DNA from: an uncultured Pelagibacteraceae bacterium
GTDB taxonomy: Bacteria; Pseudomonadota; Alphaproteobacteria; Pelagibacterales; Pelagibacteraceae
NCBI GenBank assembly: GCA_902627735.1
Contig: CACOKI010000010.1
Location: 1 to 41,468, forward strand
Length of the DNA stretch: 41,468 nt
Direction of reading: 5' to 3'
The notes below the pieces were generated by a model. That model worked only from the letters and a program-made list of their open reading frames with translations, ran no database searches and was not told the DNA's origin. Numbering within the stretch: the stretch's first letter is position 1; each line of letters starts with the position of its first letter. Position numbers and translations under genes: made by a program. Shown piece after piece: positions 25,470-35,818 of this stretch.

Positions 25470-26208
25470 TAATTAATTTTAATTCTTTTTGTAAAATTTT
25501 TAACCATTTAGGTGAGGATAAACTATGATCACCATTTTTGACTAAAACTAATTTTTTCTTTGAATTAACGAACATATTTAAAACTTTTTTTGAGTAACTG
25601 ACTGGGACAGATTTATCTTTACTACCATGAACCATCGTTACATTGATTTTTTGATGAATTTTTCTATGTAATACTTTATTTTTTCTTCCATCTTTAATAA
25701 GTTGAAATGTAATAGGATATTCATAATCTCCATGTTTGAGATTAATTATTCCATTTTTTTTTATTTCTTTTTTCATTTTTTTTGAAAATTTTTTCCACAT
25801 CAAATATTGTAAAAATTCTGGAGCTGAACCTATTCCAATTAAACCAGAAATTTGATCTTTAAATTTTAAAATCTGATTTAAAGAAATCCATGTACCCATG
25901 CTTGAACCAATTAGTATCATTTTATTTTTTTTAACAATTTTTTTTATTAAATATGAAGTTTCTTTACTCCATTTTGAAATATTGCCATTTATAAATTTGC
26001 CAGAGGATTTTCCGTGACCAGAATATTCTAAAGCTAAAAAACCTAATTTATTTCTTTTTGCAAAATTAAAAAAAACTTTAGGTTTTTTTCCTTCAAGATC
26101 TGACATGAAACCATGAAGAAAAACAAGATAAAGGCTTTTTTTTTGAAAAATCTTTAAATATCTTATCTTTTTATTTTTTGTTATTTTAAGGTAACTGAAT
26201 TTTGTCAT
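25453..26208 (-). CDS. Alpha/beta hydrolase, probable esterase
   Basis: This 251-residue protein has the alpha/beta hydrolase fold. Motifs are FLHGFMSD (oxyanion region, about residues 31-38), LIGSSMGTW (nucleophile Ser), HGSKDKSVPV with the acidic residue, and NGDHSLSS with the catalytic His. The ALEYSGHGKSSG segment is typical of alpha/beta hydrolases that act on small esters or peptides. The lysine content is high, as in other proteins here. There is no signal peptide. It converges on gltB with a 17-base overlap and is divergent from the glycosyltransferase gene 42 bp away. The substrate is unknown. Confidence 0.82.
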   Translation of the reverse strand: MTKFSYLKITKNKKIRYLKIFQKKSLYLVFLHGFMSDLEGKKPKVFFNFAKRNKLGFLALEYSGHGKSSGKFINGNISKWSKETSYLIKKIVKKNKMILIGSSMGTWISLNQILKFKDQISGLIGIGSAPEFLQYLMWKKFSKKMKKEIKKNGIINLKHGDYEYPITFQLIKDGRKNKVLHRKIHQKINVTMVHGSKDKSVPVSYSKKVLNMFVNSKKKLVLVKNGDHSLSSPKWLKILQKELKLIINQPV

Positions 26209-26250
26209 AAAAGTTTATATCTTATATCTAATATTATATAATAATACTGA

Positions 26251-27405
26251 ATGACATCTAATTTAAAAGTTTTACAAGTAATCCCAAAACTGGGATATGG
26301 TGGAGCAGAAACAGGATGTTATGATCTGGCACATTATTTACCAGAAAATAATTGTAAATCATTTATTGTAACAAGCGGTGGTGAATTATTAAAATATGTT
26401 GATAAAAAAAAAGTGAAATTAATTAGACTACCAGTACATAGTAAAAATCCTTTATTGATGATATTAAATTCGATTATATTAATCTGTATCATTTTAATTT
26501 TTAATATTTCAATCGTTCATGCACGTAGTCGAGCACCTGCTTGGTCGTGTCTCTTAGCAACAAAAATTACCGGAAGAAAATTCGTAACAACTTTTCATGG
26601 GACTTATAATTTCAAAGGAAAATTTAAAAAATTTTATAATTCAGTCATGGTAAGATCAAATTTAATAATTGCTGGTTCAAATTTTATTTTTTCACATATA
26701 AAAGACAATTATGCTGAATTTATAGATATTAAAAAAAAACTGTTAGTTATATTTAGAGGTATTAATGTAGATTACTTTGATCCTTCTACAAAACTAGAAA
26801 TTGAGGAAAAAAAACTTCTTCAAAAATGGGATATTAAAGATAATAAAAAAATTATTTTGTTACCAGGGAGACTTACTGGATGGAAGGGGCATGAATTATT
26901 TCTAGAATCAATTAACTTAGTAAATATAAAACTTGGATATGAAGCATTTTATGTTGTGATTTTAGGAAATGATCAAGGAAGAAATTTATATAAAAAAAAA
27001 TTAATAGAATTAACCGAAAAGTATAGAATGACAAAACAAGTAAAATTTATAGATCATTGTAATGATATGGCTCTAGCATATAAAGTTTCAGATATAATTA
27101 TTTCAGCATCAATTGAGCCTGAAGCATTTGGAAGAGTTGCTGTAGAAGCGCAATCAATGCAAAAACTTATTATTGCAAGTAATATTGGTGGCTCAAATGA
27201 GACTATTGATGATGAGAAAACTGGTTTATTATTTAAATCTGGTGATGCTAAATCTTTATGTGATAAAATTATTCAAGGATTTACTTTGGATGAAAGTACA
27301 TTAAAAATCATGGGCAATGAAGGTAGAAAAAACATCATAAAAAAGTTTAATGTTGAAAAAATGTGTTTTTCTACTTATTCAGAGTATAAAAAATTATTTA
27401 ATTAG
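26251..27405 (+). CDS. Glycosyltransferase family 4 (GT-B fold)
   Basis: This 384-residue enzyme has the two-domain layout of GT4 retaining glycosyltransferases. The acceptor-side start is VLQVIPKLGYGGAETGCYDLA. The donor domain has ILLPGRLTGWKGHELFLESI and the EX7E-type motif EPEAFGRVAVEAQSM, which binds the nucleotide sugar. A hydrophobic stretch (about residues 68-87) could attach it to the inner membrane, fitting a role in lipopolysaccharide or other glycolipid synthesis. It ends exactly where thrS begins (stop TAG, then ATG with no spacer), so it shares the transcript of the translation operon. The sugar and acceptor cannot be read from the sequence. Confidence 0.87.
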   Translation: MTSNLKVLQVIPKLGYGGAETGCYDLAHYLPENNCKSFIVTSGGELLKYVDKKKVKLIRLPVHSKNPLLMILNSIILICIILIFNISIVHARSRAPAWSCLLATKITGRKFVTTFHGTYNFKGKFKKFYNSVMVRSNLIIAGSNFIFSHIKDNYAEFIDIKKKLLVIFRGINVDYFDPSTKLEIEEKKLLQKWDIKDNKKIILLPGRLTGWKGHELFLESINLVNIKLGYEAFYVVILGNDQGRNLYKKKLIELTEKYRMTKQVKFIDHCNDMALAYKVSDIIISASIEPEAFGRVAVEAQSMQKLIIASNIGGSNETIDDEKTGLLFKSGDAKSLCDKIIQGFTLDESTLKIMGNEGRKNIIKKFNVEKMCFSTYSEYKKLFN

Positions 27406-29322
27406 ATGCCTATAATAACTTTACCAGACGGAAATAGAATAAATTTTCCAAAAAAAGTGAGTGGCATCGAAATAGCTGAAAAAATAAGTAAATCTCTTGC
27501 TAAACAAGCACTTATAATGAGTGTTAATGGAGAATTAAAAGATTTATATTTTAATATAGATAAAGATAGTTCAGTTAAAATTTACACCGCAAATGATCCA
27601 GAGGGATTAGATGCAATCAGACATGACACAACTCATATAATGGCAATGGCTGTCCAAGAGTTATTTCCTGGTACAAAATTAGCTATTGGTCCAGCAATAA
27701 AGGATGGTTTTTATTATGATTTTTATAGAGAAGAACCTTTTACTCCTAACGATCTTGAAAAAATAGAGATTAGAATGAAAGAAATAATCGAAAAAGATGA
27801 AAAAACAAGAAGGGAAGTCTGGGAAAGAGAAGAAACAAAAAAACATTATTCTAAACTTGGAGAAAAATATAAAGTTGAGCTTGTTGATATGATTCCAAAA
27901 GATAACGAGGTTTCCATTTATTATCATGGTGATTGGTATGATCTTTGTAGAGGTCCACATTTATTATCAACTGGAAGAATTGGTAAATATTTTAAGCTAA
28001 CAAAAGTAGCTGGTGCTTACTGGAGGGGAGATTCAAAAAATGAGATGTTACAAAGAATTTATGGTACTGGCTGGGCTTCCCAAAAAGACTTAGATAATTA
28101 TTTAAAGAGAATTGAAGAAGCAGAAAAAAGAGATCATAGAAAATTAGGAAAAGAAATGGATTTGTTTCATTTTAGAGAAGAAAGTCCTGGATCAGTATTT
28201 TGGCATGAAAAAGGATGGGCTTTATTTCAAAAATTAATTAATTACATGCGAGCACGGCAAGATGCAGCAGGTTATAGAGAGGTAAACACACCAGAAGTAT
28301 TAGATAGATTGTTATGGGAAAAATCAGGACATTGGGAAAAATATGGAGAAAATATGTATACATCAAAAACCCCTGATGAAAAAGTTTTTGCTATTAAGCC
28401 TATGAATTGTCCAGGACATATTCAAGTTTTTAATCAAGGTTTAAAAAGTTATAGAGATTTACCTTTAAGAATTACAGAATTTGGAAAAGTTCATCGTTAT
28501 GAACCTTCAGGAGCACTCCATGGACTTTTAAGAGTAAGAGCATTTACTCAAGATGATGCTCACATTTTTTGTTCAGAGGATCAAATTACTAGCGAATGTT
28601 TAAATGTTACAAATTTGATTTTAGACATTTATAAAGATTTAGGTTTTAAAAATGTAGTTTTAAAATATGCTGATAGGCCTGACGTCCGAGTTGGAGATGA
28701 TAAAGTATGGGATAAAGCTGAGGCATCATTATTGGATGCTGTTAAAGCTACTAAATTAGAATATTCTATAAACAAAGGTGAGGGTGCATTTTACGGTCCA
28801 AAAATAGAATTTGTTTTAAGAGATGCAATTGGCAGAGACTGGCAATGTGGAACAGTTCAGGTTGATTTAAACTTACCTGGAAGATTAAATGCTTCATATG
28901 TTGATAAAGATGGAACAAAGAAAGTTCCAGTGATGCTACACAGAGCTTTGTTTGGTTCACTTGAGCGATTTATCGGAATATTAATAGAAAATTACGCAGG
29001 AAAATTTCCATTTTGGATTTCTCCATTACAAACAGTTGTGATACCAATTTCAGAAGATTTCGAGGACTATGCAAAAAATGTATCGGAAAAAATCAAAGAA
29101 GCTGGCATGAGTTCAATTGTTGATTTAAAAAATCATAATTTAAATTATAAAATAAGAGAACATTCATTAGCAAAAATACCGGTTTTATTAATTTGTGGTA
29201 AAAAAGAAGTTGACAGTAACTCTGTAACCATTAGAAGATTGGATTCTAACAAACAAGAAAATATGGAACTAAATTTATTCTTAAAAAAATTCTCTGCTTT
29301 AAACAAAGTATCCCAAAATTAA
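27406..29322 (+). CDS. thrS: Threonyl-tRNA synthetase
   Basis: This 638-residue class II synthetase charges tRNA-Thr. Domains in order: TGS (about 1-60), the editing domain with HDTTH (about 73-77) and CRGPHL, the catalytic core with KPMNCPGH, the tRNA-contacting RVRAFTQDDAHIF motif 2 region, and the class II motif 3 HRALFGSLERF. The C-terminal anticodon-binding domain follows (WISPLQTVVIPI). The length is normal. It starts with ATG directly after the glycosyltransferase stop and ends directly before the GTG of infC. No T-box or other leader element has room to exist upstream. Confidence 0.97.
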   Translation: MPIITLPDGNRINFPKKVSGIEIAEKISKSLAKQALIMSVNGELKDLYFNIDKDSSVKIYTANDPEGLDAIRHDTTHIMAMAVQELFPGTKLAIGPAIKDGFYYDFYREEPFTPNDLEKIEIRMKEIIEKDEKTRREVWEREETKKHYSKLGEKYKVELVDMIPKDNEVSIYYHGDWYDLCRGPHLLSTGRIGKYFKLTKVAGAYWRGDSKNEMLQRIYGTGWASQKDLDNYLKRIEEAEKRDHRKLGKEMDLFHFREESPGSVFWHEKGWALFQKLINYMRARQDAAGYREVNTPEVLDRLLWEKSGHWEKYGENMYTSKTPDEKVFAIKPMNCPGHIQVFNQGLKSYRDLPLRITEFGKVHRYEPSGALHGLLRVRAFTQDDAHIFCSEDQITSECLNVTNLILDIYKDLGFKNVVLKYADRPDVRVGDDKVWDKAEASLLDAVKATKLEYSINKGEGAFYGPKIEFVLRDAIGRDWQCGTVQVDLNLPGRLNASYVDKDGTKKVPVMLHRALFGSLERFIGILIENYAGKFPFWISPLQTVVIPISEDFEDYAKNVSEKIKEAGMSSIVDLKNHNLNYKIREHSLAKIPVLLICGKKEVDSNSVTIRRLDSNKQENMELNLFLKKFSALNKVSQN

Positions 29323-29868
29323 GTGGCAGAATTTAAACAAAATTATTTTCAAAGAAAAAATAAAGATCGTGGACCGAGATCTAATAATAGAATTTTGTCA
29401 CCAGAAGTTCAGGTAATATCTAGCGATGGGGAAAATTTAGGTATTTTGAATACAAATGACGCCATAAATAAAGCAAAAAATGAGGGACTTGATTTAATTG
29501 AAATAGCACCAAATGCCAACCCTCCTGTTTGTAAAATAATGGATATGGGTAAATTTAAATATGATGCACAAAAAAAAGCTAATTTAGCAAAGAAAAAACA
29601 AAAAATAATATCCTTAAAAGAAATTAAGATGAGACCAGTAACTGAAACACACGATTATGAATTTAAAGTTAAAAATGCAAAAAAATTTATTGCAAAAGGT
29701 GATAAGGTTAAATTTACTATAAGATTTAAGGGAAGAGAACTTCAACATTCCCACTTAGGAAATGAACTAATGAGTAAAATTAAAGAGGATATGAAAGATA
29801 TAGGAAAAGTAGAATCACATCCAAAATTTGATGGAAAACAAATGATAATGGTAATTCAACCTCTATAA
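29323..29868 (+). CDS. infC: Translation initiation factor IF-3
   Basis: This 181-residue factor binds the 30S subunit and checks start codon choice. The N-domain contains SNNRILSPEVQVISSDGENLG and IEIAPNANPPVCKIMD. The linker is lysine-rich, and the C-domain holds KEIKMRPVTETHDYEFKVKNAKKFI and FKGRELQHSHLG. The start is GTG at 29323, immediately after the thrS stop (TAAGTG). infC often uses a non-AUG start (AUU in E. coli) as part of self-control; GTG is a milder version. It is followed by rpmI after 54 bp. Confidence 0.96.
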   Translation: MAEFKQNYFQRKNKDRGPRSNNRILSPEVQVISSDGENLGILNTNDAINKAKNEGLDLIEIAPNANPPVCKIMDMGKFKYDAQKKANLAKKKQKIISLKEIKMRPVTETHDYEFKVKNAKKFIAKGDKVKFTIRFKGRELQHSHLGNELMSKIKEDMKDIGKVESHPKFDGKQMIMVIQPL

Positions 29869-29882
29869 GGCCTTAATATAGG

Positions 29883-29911
29883 TTGTAAATTTATATCTTT
29901 CTTTGTATAAA
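29883..29911 (+). promoter_or_regulatory. Putative internal promoter ahead of rpmI
   Basis: TTGTAA (29883-29888) and TATAAA (29906-29911) are separated by 17 bases. Transcription would begin near 29918, leaving a leader of about 5 bases before the rpmI ATG at 29923. The boxes fit sigma-70 but the start is so close to the ATG that the mRNA would be almost leaderless. Tentative. Confidence 0.35.
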
Positions 29912-29922
29912 ATCGCTCAATT

Positions 29923-30129
29923 ATGCCAAAACTTAAAACAAAAAGCTCAGCCAAAAAAAGATTCAAAATATCTGCTAGAGGTAAAGTAATTATGGCTCAG
30001 GCTGGAAAAAGACATGGCATGATTAAAAGAACAAATTCGCAAATAAGAAAATTAAGGGGTACGACAACAATGTCTAAACAGGATGGCAAAATTGTTAAAT
30101 CGTATATGCCTTACAGTATCAGAGGTTAA
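29923..30129 (+). CDS. rpmI: 50S ribosomal protein L35
   Basis: This 68-residue basic ribosomal protein begins [22 protein letters not shown], the typical L35 start, and continues with [13 protein letters not shown] and the conserved LRGTTTMS. It is in the universal infC-rpmI-rplT order, with rplT one base after its stop. The length is normal. In many bacteria L20 represses this operon; no clear L20-binding pseudoknot could be recognised in the 54-base gap upstream. Confidence 0.96.
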   Translation: MPKLKTKSSAKKRFKISARGKVIMAQAGKRHGMIKRTNSQIRKLRGTTTMSKQDGKIVKSYMPYSIRG

Positions 30130-30130
30130 G

Positions 30131-30487
30131 ATGGCAAGAGTAAAAAGAGGTGTAACTAGTAAAGCAAAGCATAAAAAAGTTTTAAAAGCAGTAAAAGGAC
30201 AATGGGGCAGAAGAAAGAATACAATTCGAGTTGCTAAACAGGCAATGGAAAAGGCTATGCAATATGCTTATAGAGATCGAAGAAATAAAAAAAGAGATTT
30301 CAAATCACTTTGGATCCAAAGAATTAATGCAGGTGTAAGAGCTGAAGGGCTTACATATTCTAAATTTATAAATGGGTTAAATAAAAGTGGTATAAAAATA
30401 GATAGAAAAATTCTTGCTGAAATAGCCTATGATAGTCCAGAAGCCTTTAAATCTATTGTTCAAAAAGCTCAATCTGCATTAAATTAA
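30131..30487 (+). CDS. rplT: 50S ribosomal protein L20
   Basis: This 118-residue protein binds 23S rRNA early in large-subunit assembly. [19 protein letters not shown] is the standard L20 start, so I place the start at the ATG at 30131; the frame is open 16 codons further upstream, but that part lies inside rpmI and does not resemble L20. [17 protein letters not shown] and [26 protein letters not shown] are the conserved rRNA-binding helices. It begins one base after the rpmI stop and is followed 43 bp later by pheS. Confidence 0.96.
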   Translation: MARVKRGVTSKAKHKKVLKAVKGQWGRRKNTIRVAKQAMEKAMQYAYRDRRNKKRDFKSLWIQRINAGVRAEGLTYSKFINGLNKSGIKIDRKILAEIAYDSPEAFKSIVQKAQSALN

Positions 30488-30530
30488 TCTTCTCTATTGT
30501 TTTATTTTTCTGAAGAAATAATCTGTAAAA

Positions 30531-31598
30531 ATGTCAGATCTAAAAAAAATAAGAGATGAATTTTTATCTAAATTAAGATCTAAACTAGATCTTTCACAAG
30601 TTAACCAACTCAGGACTGAGTTATTTGGTAAAAACGGTTTAATAACAAAACAATTTAAAAAAATTGGATCAATTTCAGTCTCTGAGAGAAAAAAATATGC
30701 AACCGAACTTAATAACATTAAAGATGAGTTGCAAAATTTAATTAACTCAAAGATAGGTGAAATTGAAATTTCAGAGGTAAATGAAAAATTAAAAAAAGAA
30801 AAAATTGACGTATCTTTACCGGAAAGATCAATTACAAGAGGTAAGATACATCCTGTATCACAAACTATAGATGAAATTTCATCAATATTTTCAGAAATAG
30901 GCTTTAGTGTTGAGGAAGGTCCAGATGTTGAAAATGAATTTAATAATTTTACAGCACTGAATACTCCAGATCATCATCCGGCTAGAGATATGCATGATAC
31001 CTTTTATTTAGATGAGAAAAAACAAAAGCTATTAAGAACACATACATCACCTGTTCAAATAAGAACAATGATTAATAATAAACCGCCATTTAAAATAATT
31101 GCTCCTGGAAGAACTTATAGGTCAGATAGTGATCAAACACATGCACCAATGTTTCATCAGGTGGAGGGCTTACACATCGATAAAGAAATAAATATGGGGC
31201 ATCTAAAAGGATGTCTTAATTATTTTATAAAAGAATTCTTTGAGGTTGATAAAATTAAAATGAGATTTAGACCGAGTCATTTCCCATTTACTGAGCCATC
31301 AGCAGAAGTAGACATAGGTTACAAAATTAAAGATGGAAAAATTGTTATAGGCGAAGGTGATCAATGGCTTGAAATTTTAGGATGTGGAATGGTTCACCCT
31401 AATGTCTTAAAAAATGTGAAAGTTGATCCAGCTAAGTATCAAGGCTATGCTTTTGGAATTGGTATAGATAGATTAGCAATGCTAAAATACGGAATTAATG
31501 ATCTTAGAGCTTTTTTTGATTGTGATCATAGATGGTTGAACCATTTTGGATTTGATCCTTTAGATGTGCCAACAAATTACAGAGGCTTAAGCAGATGA
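30531..31598 (+). CDS. pheS: Phenylalanyl-tRNA synthetase alpha subunit
   Basis: This 355-residue subunit carries the class II catalytic core of the alpha2beta2 enzyme. The N-terminal coiled coil (about 1-90) grips tRNA-Phe. Core motifs are [50 protein letters not shown] and [21 protein letters not shown], then the [12 protein letters not shown] stretch and [16 protein letters not shown] motif 3 ([14 protein letters not shown]). The length is normal. Its TGA overlaps the pheT ATG (ATGA), so the two subunits are made together. No phenylalanine-rich leader peptide was seen in the 43-base gap upstream. Confidence 0.96.
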   Translation: MSDLKKIRDEFLSKLRSKLDLSQVNQLRTELFGKNGLITKQFKKIGSISVSERKKYATELNNIKDELQNLINSKIGEIEISEVNEKLKKEKIDVSLPERSITRGKIHPVSQTIDEISSIFSEIGFSVEEGPDVENEFNNFTALNTPDHHPARDMHDTFYLDEKKQKLLRTHTSPVQIRTMINNKPPFKIIAPGRTYRSDSDQTHAPMFHQVEGLHIDKEINMGHLKGCLNYFIKEFFEVDKIKMRFRPSHFPFTEPSAEVDIGYKIKDGKIVIGEGDQWLEILGCGMVHPNVLKNVKVDPAKYQGYAFGIGIDRLAMLKYGINDLRAFFDCDHRWLNHFGFDPLDVPTNYRGLSR

Positions 31599-34003
31599 AG
31601 ATCACATTCGATTGGCTGAAAGATCATTTAAATACAAGCTTAAAAGAGAAATTTCTTATAGATCAACTTACTAATATCGGATTAGAAGTAGAAAGTATAG
31701 AAAGCTTATCTGCAGATAATAAATTATTTAAAGTAGCAAAAATCATTAAAACAGAAAAACATCCTAATGCTGATAGGCTTAAAGTTTGCGAAGTTGATAT
31801 AGGAGAAAAAGATATAAGAAAAGTTGTTTGTGGTGCAAAAAATGCTACCGCAGGATTAATCACAATTTATGCTCCTCCCGGTGCAACTATTCCTAAAACT
31901 AAAACCAAATTAGTAATAGCTAAAATTCGAGGTGTAACATCTTATGGAATGTTATGTTCTGAGTCTGAATTAAATTTATCGAATGAAAGAGAGGGAATTG
32001 TAGAATTACCAAAATCTAAATATCATAAAAGTGTTGGTAAAAATTATTTTCAAAATAATAATCCAAATTCTATTGATTTATCTGTTACCCCTAATAGACC
32101 AGATTGTTTAGGTATTAGAGGGATAGCTAGAGATCTTGCTGCTTCTGGTTTTGGAAAATTAAAAAATTCTAAAGAACAAAAAATTCAATCTAAAATAAAA
32201 CACACCTTGAGTGTTAAAATTACAAAAGAAAAGGGTCAAGGTTGTAGTGTTTTTGGTAGTTGTTTAATTACTAATGTTAAAAATACAGAGAGTCCTAAGT
32301 GGCTTAAAGATAAACTTATTTCAATTGGTCAAAAACCAATTTCAGCGATAGTTGATATAACTAACTATGTTATGCTTGATATTAATCGACCACTTCATGC
32401 ATATGATGCCGATAAAATTGAAAAAGGTATAATTGTTAGAAATTCTAAATCTGGAGAACAATTTACAGCTTTAGATAACAAAAATTACAAAATGGAAAAT
32501 GGTATGTGTGTTATAAGTGACAGTAAAGGTGTTTTAGGTTTAGGAGGAATAATAGGCGGTACAAGATCGAGTACGGAACTTGATACAAAAAATATATTAT
32601 TAGAATCAGCCTATTTTGAACCAAAATCAATTAGAAAAACTGCAAAAAAATTAAATCTTGATACAGATGCAAAGTTTAGATTTGAAAGAGGAATAGATCC
32701 ATTGTCTATTGAAGATGGTTTAAATAAAGCAGCATTATTGATTAAAGAGGTATGTGGTGGTGTAATTAGCAAGATAGATGTTCAGAGAATTGAAAAATTT
32801 AAAGCTAAGACAGTTAAATTTGATCCAAACTTATTCGAAAAAGTAACAGGTCTTGTAATTTCTAGGAAGAAAATTTTAAAGATTTTAGAAGATCTTGGTT
32901 TTAAACATAAAAAAGAAAAAAAATATCTAAAATTAACAATTCCATCATGGAGACCTGACATTTCCCAACCTATTGATATAATAGAAGAATTAGCAAGAAT
33001 ACATGGATATGATCAAATAAAAACTATTGAACCAATAAAAAAGAGGCATAAACCTACTTTAAACAAAACACAAAAATTATTTCATTTTTTACAACGAGCA
33101 ATTGCTTCAAAAGGTTATGTCGAAGCAATCACATGGTCATTTACAGACTCAAAATATAACAATTTATTCAAAGAAAACAAAAAAGAAATTAAAATTATCA
33201 ATCCATTAAGTTCAGAAATTGGTGTTTTAAGAAATTCAATTTTTTCAAATTTAATTTTTTACATGCGAAAGAATTTAAATAGAGATATTAAAGATTTATC
33301 TTTATTTGAAATTGGACCAATATTCAGTGGTTCAAATCCAGGCGAACAAGAAACTGTTATTGGTGGACTGAGATCTGGAAAAATGTCAAGATTATCATGG
33401 ATAGAAGATGATAGAATTGTAGATATATTTGACGTTAAAAAAGATATTATTCAAACATTAATCGAGGCTGGATATGATAGATCTAAAATTCATATAGATG
33501 ACACAACTCCCAATTATTATCATCCTGGAAAATCGGGAAGAATTTTTATAAATAAAGAAAAAGATAAAATCGTTGGTTATTTTGGAGAAATCCATCCAAA
33601 TATAATCAAGAAAATTGAAATTAAAACGGAGTCACTTGTAGGATTTGAGATTTTTGTCGATAATCTAAAAAGACCTAAAAAATTATTAAGAGATCAAAAA
33701 AAGGTTTATCAAGTGTCAGATTTTCAAAAGTCAGAAAGAGATTTTGCTTTTATAATTGATAGAAACTTTAAATCACAAGAATTAATAGAAATTATTTCAA
33801 GTATTAATCCAAACCTTATAAAAAATGTAGATATATTTGACGTTTATGAAGGCGAAAATATTCCCGTTGATAAAAAATCAATTGCAATAAATGTAGGCAT
33901 CCAATCGTTAGATAAGCCTCTCAATGATGAGGATTTAGAGAAAGTGAATAAACTGATAATTGATACCGTTGAAAAAGAAACTGGTGCCAAAATAAGATCT
34001 TAA
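31595..34003 (+). CDS. pheT: Phenylalanyl-tRNA synthetase beta subunit
   Basis: This 802-residue subunit contains an N-terminal tRNA-binding (EMAP-type) domain at about 40-150 ([26 protein letters not shown]), the B3/B4 editing domain (about 210-380, with [18 protein letters not shown]), the B5 domain, a catalytic-like core ([15 protein letters not shown]), and a C-terminal FDX-ACB domain with [13 protein letters not shown]. All domains of the family are present and the length is normal. It overlaps pheS by four bases and is followed 6 bases later by lepA. Confidence 0.96.
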   Translation: MKITFDWLKDHLNTSLKEKFLIDQLTNIGLEVESIESLSADNKLFKVAKIIKTEKHPNADRLKVCEVDIGEKDIRKVVCGAKNATAGLITIYAPPGATIPKTKTKLVIAKIRGVTSYGMLCSESELNLSNEREGIVELPKSKYHKSVGKNYFQNNNPNSIDLSVTPNRPDCLGIRGIARDLAASGFGKLKNSKEQKIQSKIKHTLSVKITKEKGQGCSVFGSCLITNVKNTESPKWLKDKLISIGQKPISAIVDITNYVMLDINRPLHAYDADKIEKGIIVRNSKSGEQFTALDNKNYKMENGMCVISDSKGVLGLGGIIGGTRSSTELDTKNILLESAYFEPKSIRKTAKKLNLDTDAKFRFERGIDPLSIEDGLNKAALLIKEVCGGVISKIDVQRIEKFKAKTVKFDPNLFEKVTGLVISRKKILKILEDLGFKHKKEKKYLKLTIPSWRPDISQPIDIIEELARIHGYDQIKTIEPIKKRHKPTLNKTQKLFHFLQRAIASKGYVEAITWSFTDSKYNNLFKENKKEIKIINPLSSEIGVLRNSIFSNLIFYMRKNLNRDIKDLSLFEIGPIFSGSNPGEQETVIGGLRSGKMSRLSWIEDDRIVDIFDVKKDIIQTLIEAGYDRSKIHIDDTTPNYYHPGKSGRIFINKEKDKIVGYFGEIHPNIIKKIEIKTESLVGFEIFVDNLKRPKKLLRDQKKVYQVSDFQKSERDFAFIIDRNFKSQELIEIISSINPNLIKNVDIFDVYEGENIPVDKKSIAINVGIQSLDKPLNDEDLEKVNKLIIDTVEKETGAKIRS

Positions 34004-34009
34004 ATTTTA

Positions 34010-35818
34010 ATGACAACTATTGATAATATAAGAAATTTTGCAATTATAGCTCATATTGATCATGGGAAATCAACAATTGCGGACAGAATAATCCATCACT
34101 GTGGTGGATTAACAGAAAGAGAGATGAAAGCTCAAGTTTTAGACTCAATGGATATAGAGAGGGAAAGGGGAATAACTATAAAAGCACAAACAGTTAAATT
34201 AAATTATAGAGCTAAAAATGGAAAAGATTATATTTTGAATATAATTGATACTCCTGGTCATGTTGATTTTAGTTATGAAGTAAGCAGATCGCTTTATGCA
34301 TGTGAAGGATCAATATTAATTGTTGATAGTACTCAAGGAGTTGAGGCACAAACTTTAGCAAATGTTTATCAAGCACTAGATACTAATCATGAAATAATCC
34401 CAGTGTTGAATAAAATTGATTTACCTGCATCCGATATTACAAAAACAAAAAAACAAATAGAGGATGTTATAGGTATTGATACAGAAAATGCTGTTCCTTG
34501 CTCAGGAAAAACTGGAGAAGGAATTGATAATATTTTAGAGCAAATAATCAATAAATTACCTGGACCAATAGGAAATGCTAATGAAGACCTTAAATGCTTA
34601 TTAGTCGATAGTTGGTACGATACCTATCTTGGTGTTGTAATATTGGTAAGAGTAATAAATGGAAAAATAAAGAAAAATATGAAAATTAAAATGCTTTCGA
34701 CCAATCAAGATTATATCGTTGAAAAAGTTGGAGTTTTTACCCCTAAACCTAAAGATATTATCGAACTTAATTCTGGTGAGATCGGTTTTATTACAACAGG
34801 AATAAAAGTTTTATCTGAAACAAAAGTAGGAGATACAATCTGTGATGCTGCTAAAGTCTTAGCTGACCCTTTGCCAGGTTTTAAACCAAGTAAGCCTGTA
34901 GTTTTTTGTGGATTATTTCCTGTAGACAGTTCTGAATATCAAAAATTAAAGGATGGTTTAGCTAAATTACAATTAAATGATGCAAGTTTTTCATTTGAAC
35001 CAGAATCATCATCAGCTCTAGGTTTGGGTTTTAGATGTGGATTTTTAGGATTACTCCATCTTGAAATAATAACTGAAAGATTAGAAAGAGAGTTTGATGT
35101 TAATTTACTTACAACAACTCCAGGAGTTGTCTATAAAATAAATTTAAATAAAGGAGATACTATTGATTTACAAAATCCTTCAAGTCTTCCAGATCCAACG
35201 TTAATCAAATCAATTGAGGAGCCATGGATTAAAGCTACAATTATTACACCTGACGAATATTTAGGGTCAATTATTAAATTGTGTCAGGACAAAAGAGGAA
35301 TTCAAAATAATCTAGGCTATTCTGGGAATAGAGCAGTCCTGGTTTATGAACTGCCTTTAAATGAAGTGGTATTCGATTTCAATGATCGTATAAAGTCAAT
35401 GACCAGTGGTTATGCTAGTTTTGATTACGAAATAATTGGTTACAGAGAAGGTGAACTTGTCAAACTTGGAATATTAGTAAATAGTGAACCAGTTGACGCT
35501 CTTGCAATGATGATACATAAAGATTTTGCTCAAAAAACCGGCAGAGAAGTTTGTGAAAAACTTAAAGATTTAATTCCAAGACATAATTTTATGATACCAG
35601 TGCAAGCTGCTATTGGAGGTAAAATAATTGCAAGAGAGACAATTAAAGGTTTTAAAAAAGATGTTTTGACCAAAATTCATGGTGGTGGTGCTACAGATAG
35701 AAAAAGAAAATTACTTGAAAAACAAAAAAAAGGAAAAGCAAGATCCAAACAATTTGGTAGAGTTGAAATACCTCAGGAGGCATTTATAGGCGTATTAAAA
35801 ATTAACAAGGAAAAATAA
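34010..35818 (+). CDS. lepA: Elongation factor 4 (LepA)
   Basis: This 602-residue translational GTPase acts on ribosomes, probably during initiation or back-translocation. The G1 P-loop AHIDHGKST is near residue 14, G3 [12 protein letters not shown] near 80, and G4 NKIDLP near 134. The EF-G-like domains follow, and the LepA-specific C-terminal domain ends with [26 protein letters not shown]. The gene is complete. It is the last gene of the rightward translation run. An AT-rich inverted repeat immediately after its stop may be its terminator. Confidence 0.96.
   Translation: MTTIDNIRNFAIIAHIDHGKSTIADRIIHHCGGLTEREMKAQVLDSMDIERERGITIKAQTVKLNYRAKNGKDYILNIIDTPGHVDFSYEVSRSLYACEGSILIVDSTQGVEAQTLANVYQALDTNHEIIPVLNKIDLPASDITKTKKQIEDVIGIDTENAVPCSGKTGEGIDNILEQIINKLPGPIGNANEDLKCLLVDSWYDTYLGVVILVRVINGKIKKNMKIKMLSTNQDYIVEKVGVFTPKPKDIIELNSGEIGFITTGIKVLSETKVGDTICDAAKVLADPLPGFKPSKPVVFCGLFPVDSSEYQKLKDGLAKLQLNDASFSFEPESSSALGLGFRCGFLGLLHLEIITERLEREFDVNLLTTTPGVVYKINLNKGDTIDLQNPSSLPDPTLIKSIEEPWIKATIITPDEYLGSIIKLCQDKRGIQNNLGYSGNRAVLVYELPLNEVVFDFNDRIKSMTSGYASFDYEIIGYREGELVKLGILVNSEPVDALAMMIHKDFAQKTGREVCEKLKDLIPRHNFMIPVQAAIGGKIIARETIKGFKKDVLTKIHGGGATDRKRKLLEKQKKGKARSKQFGRVEIPQEAFIGVLKINKEK

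Noticed and set aside
30083..30130. Longer rplT start at 30083
   Set aside because: The extra 16 codons lie inside rpmI and do not resemble L20, whose standard start MARVKRGV is at 30131.
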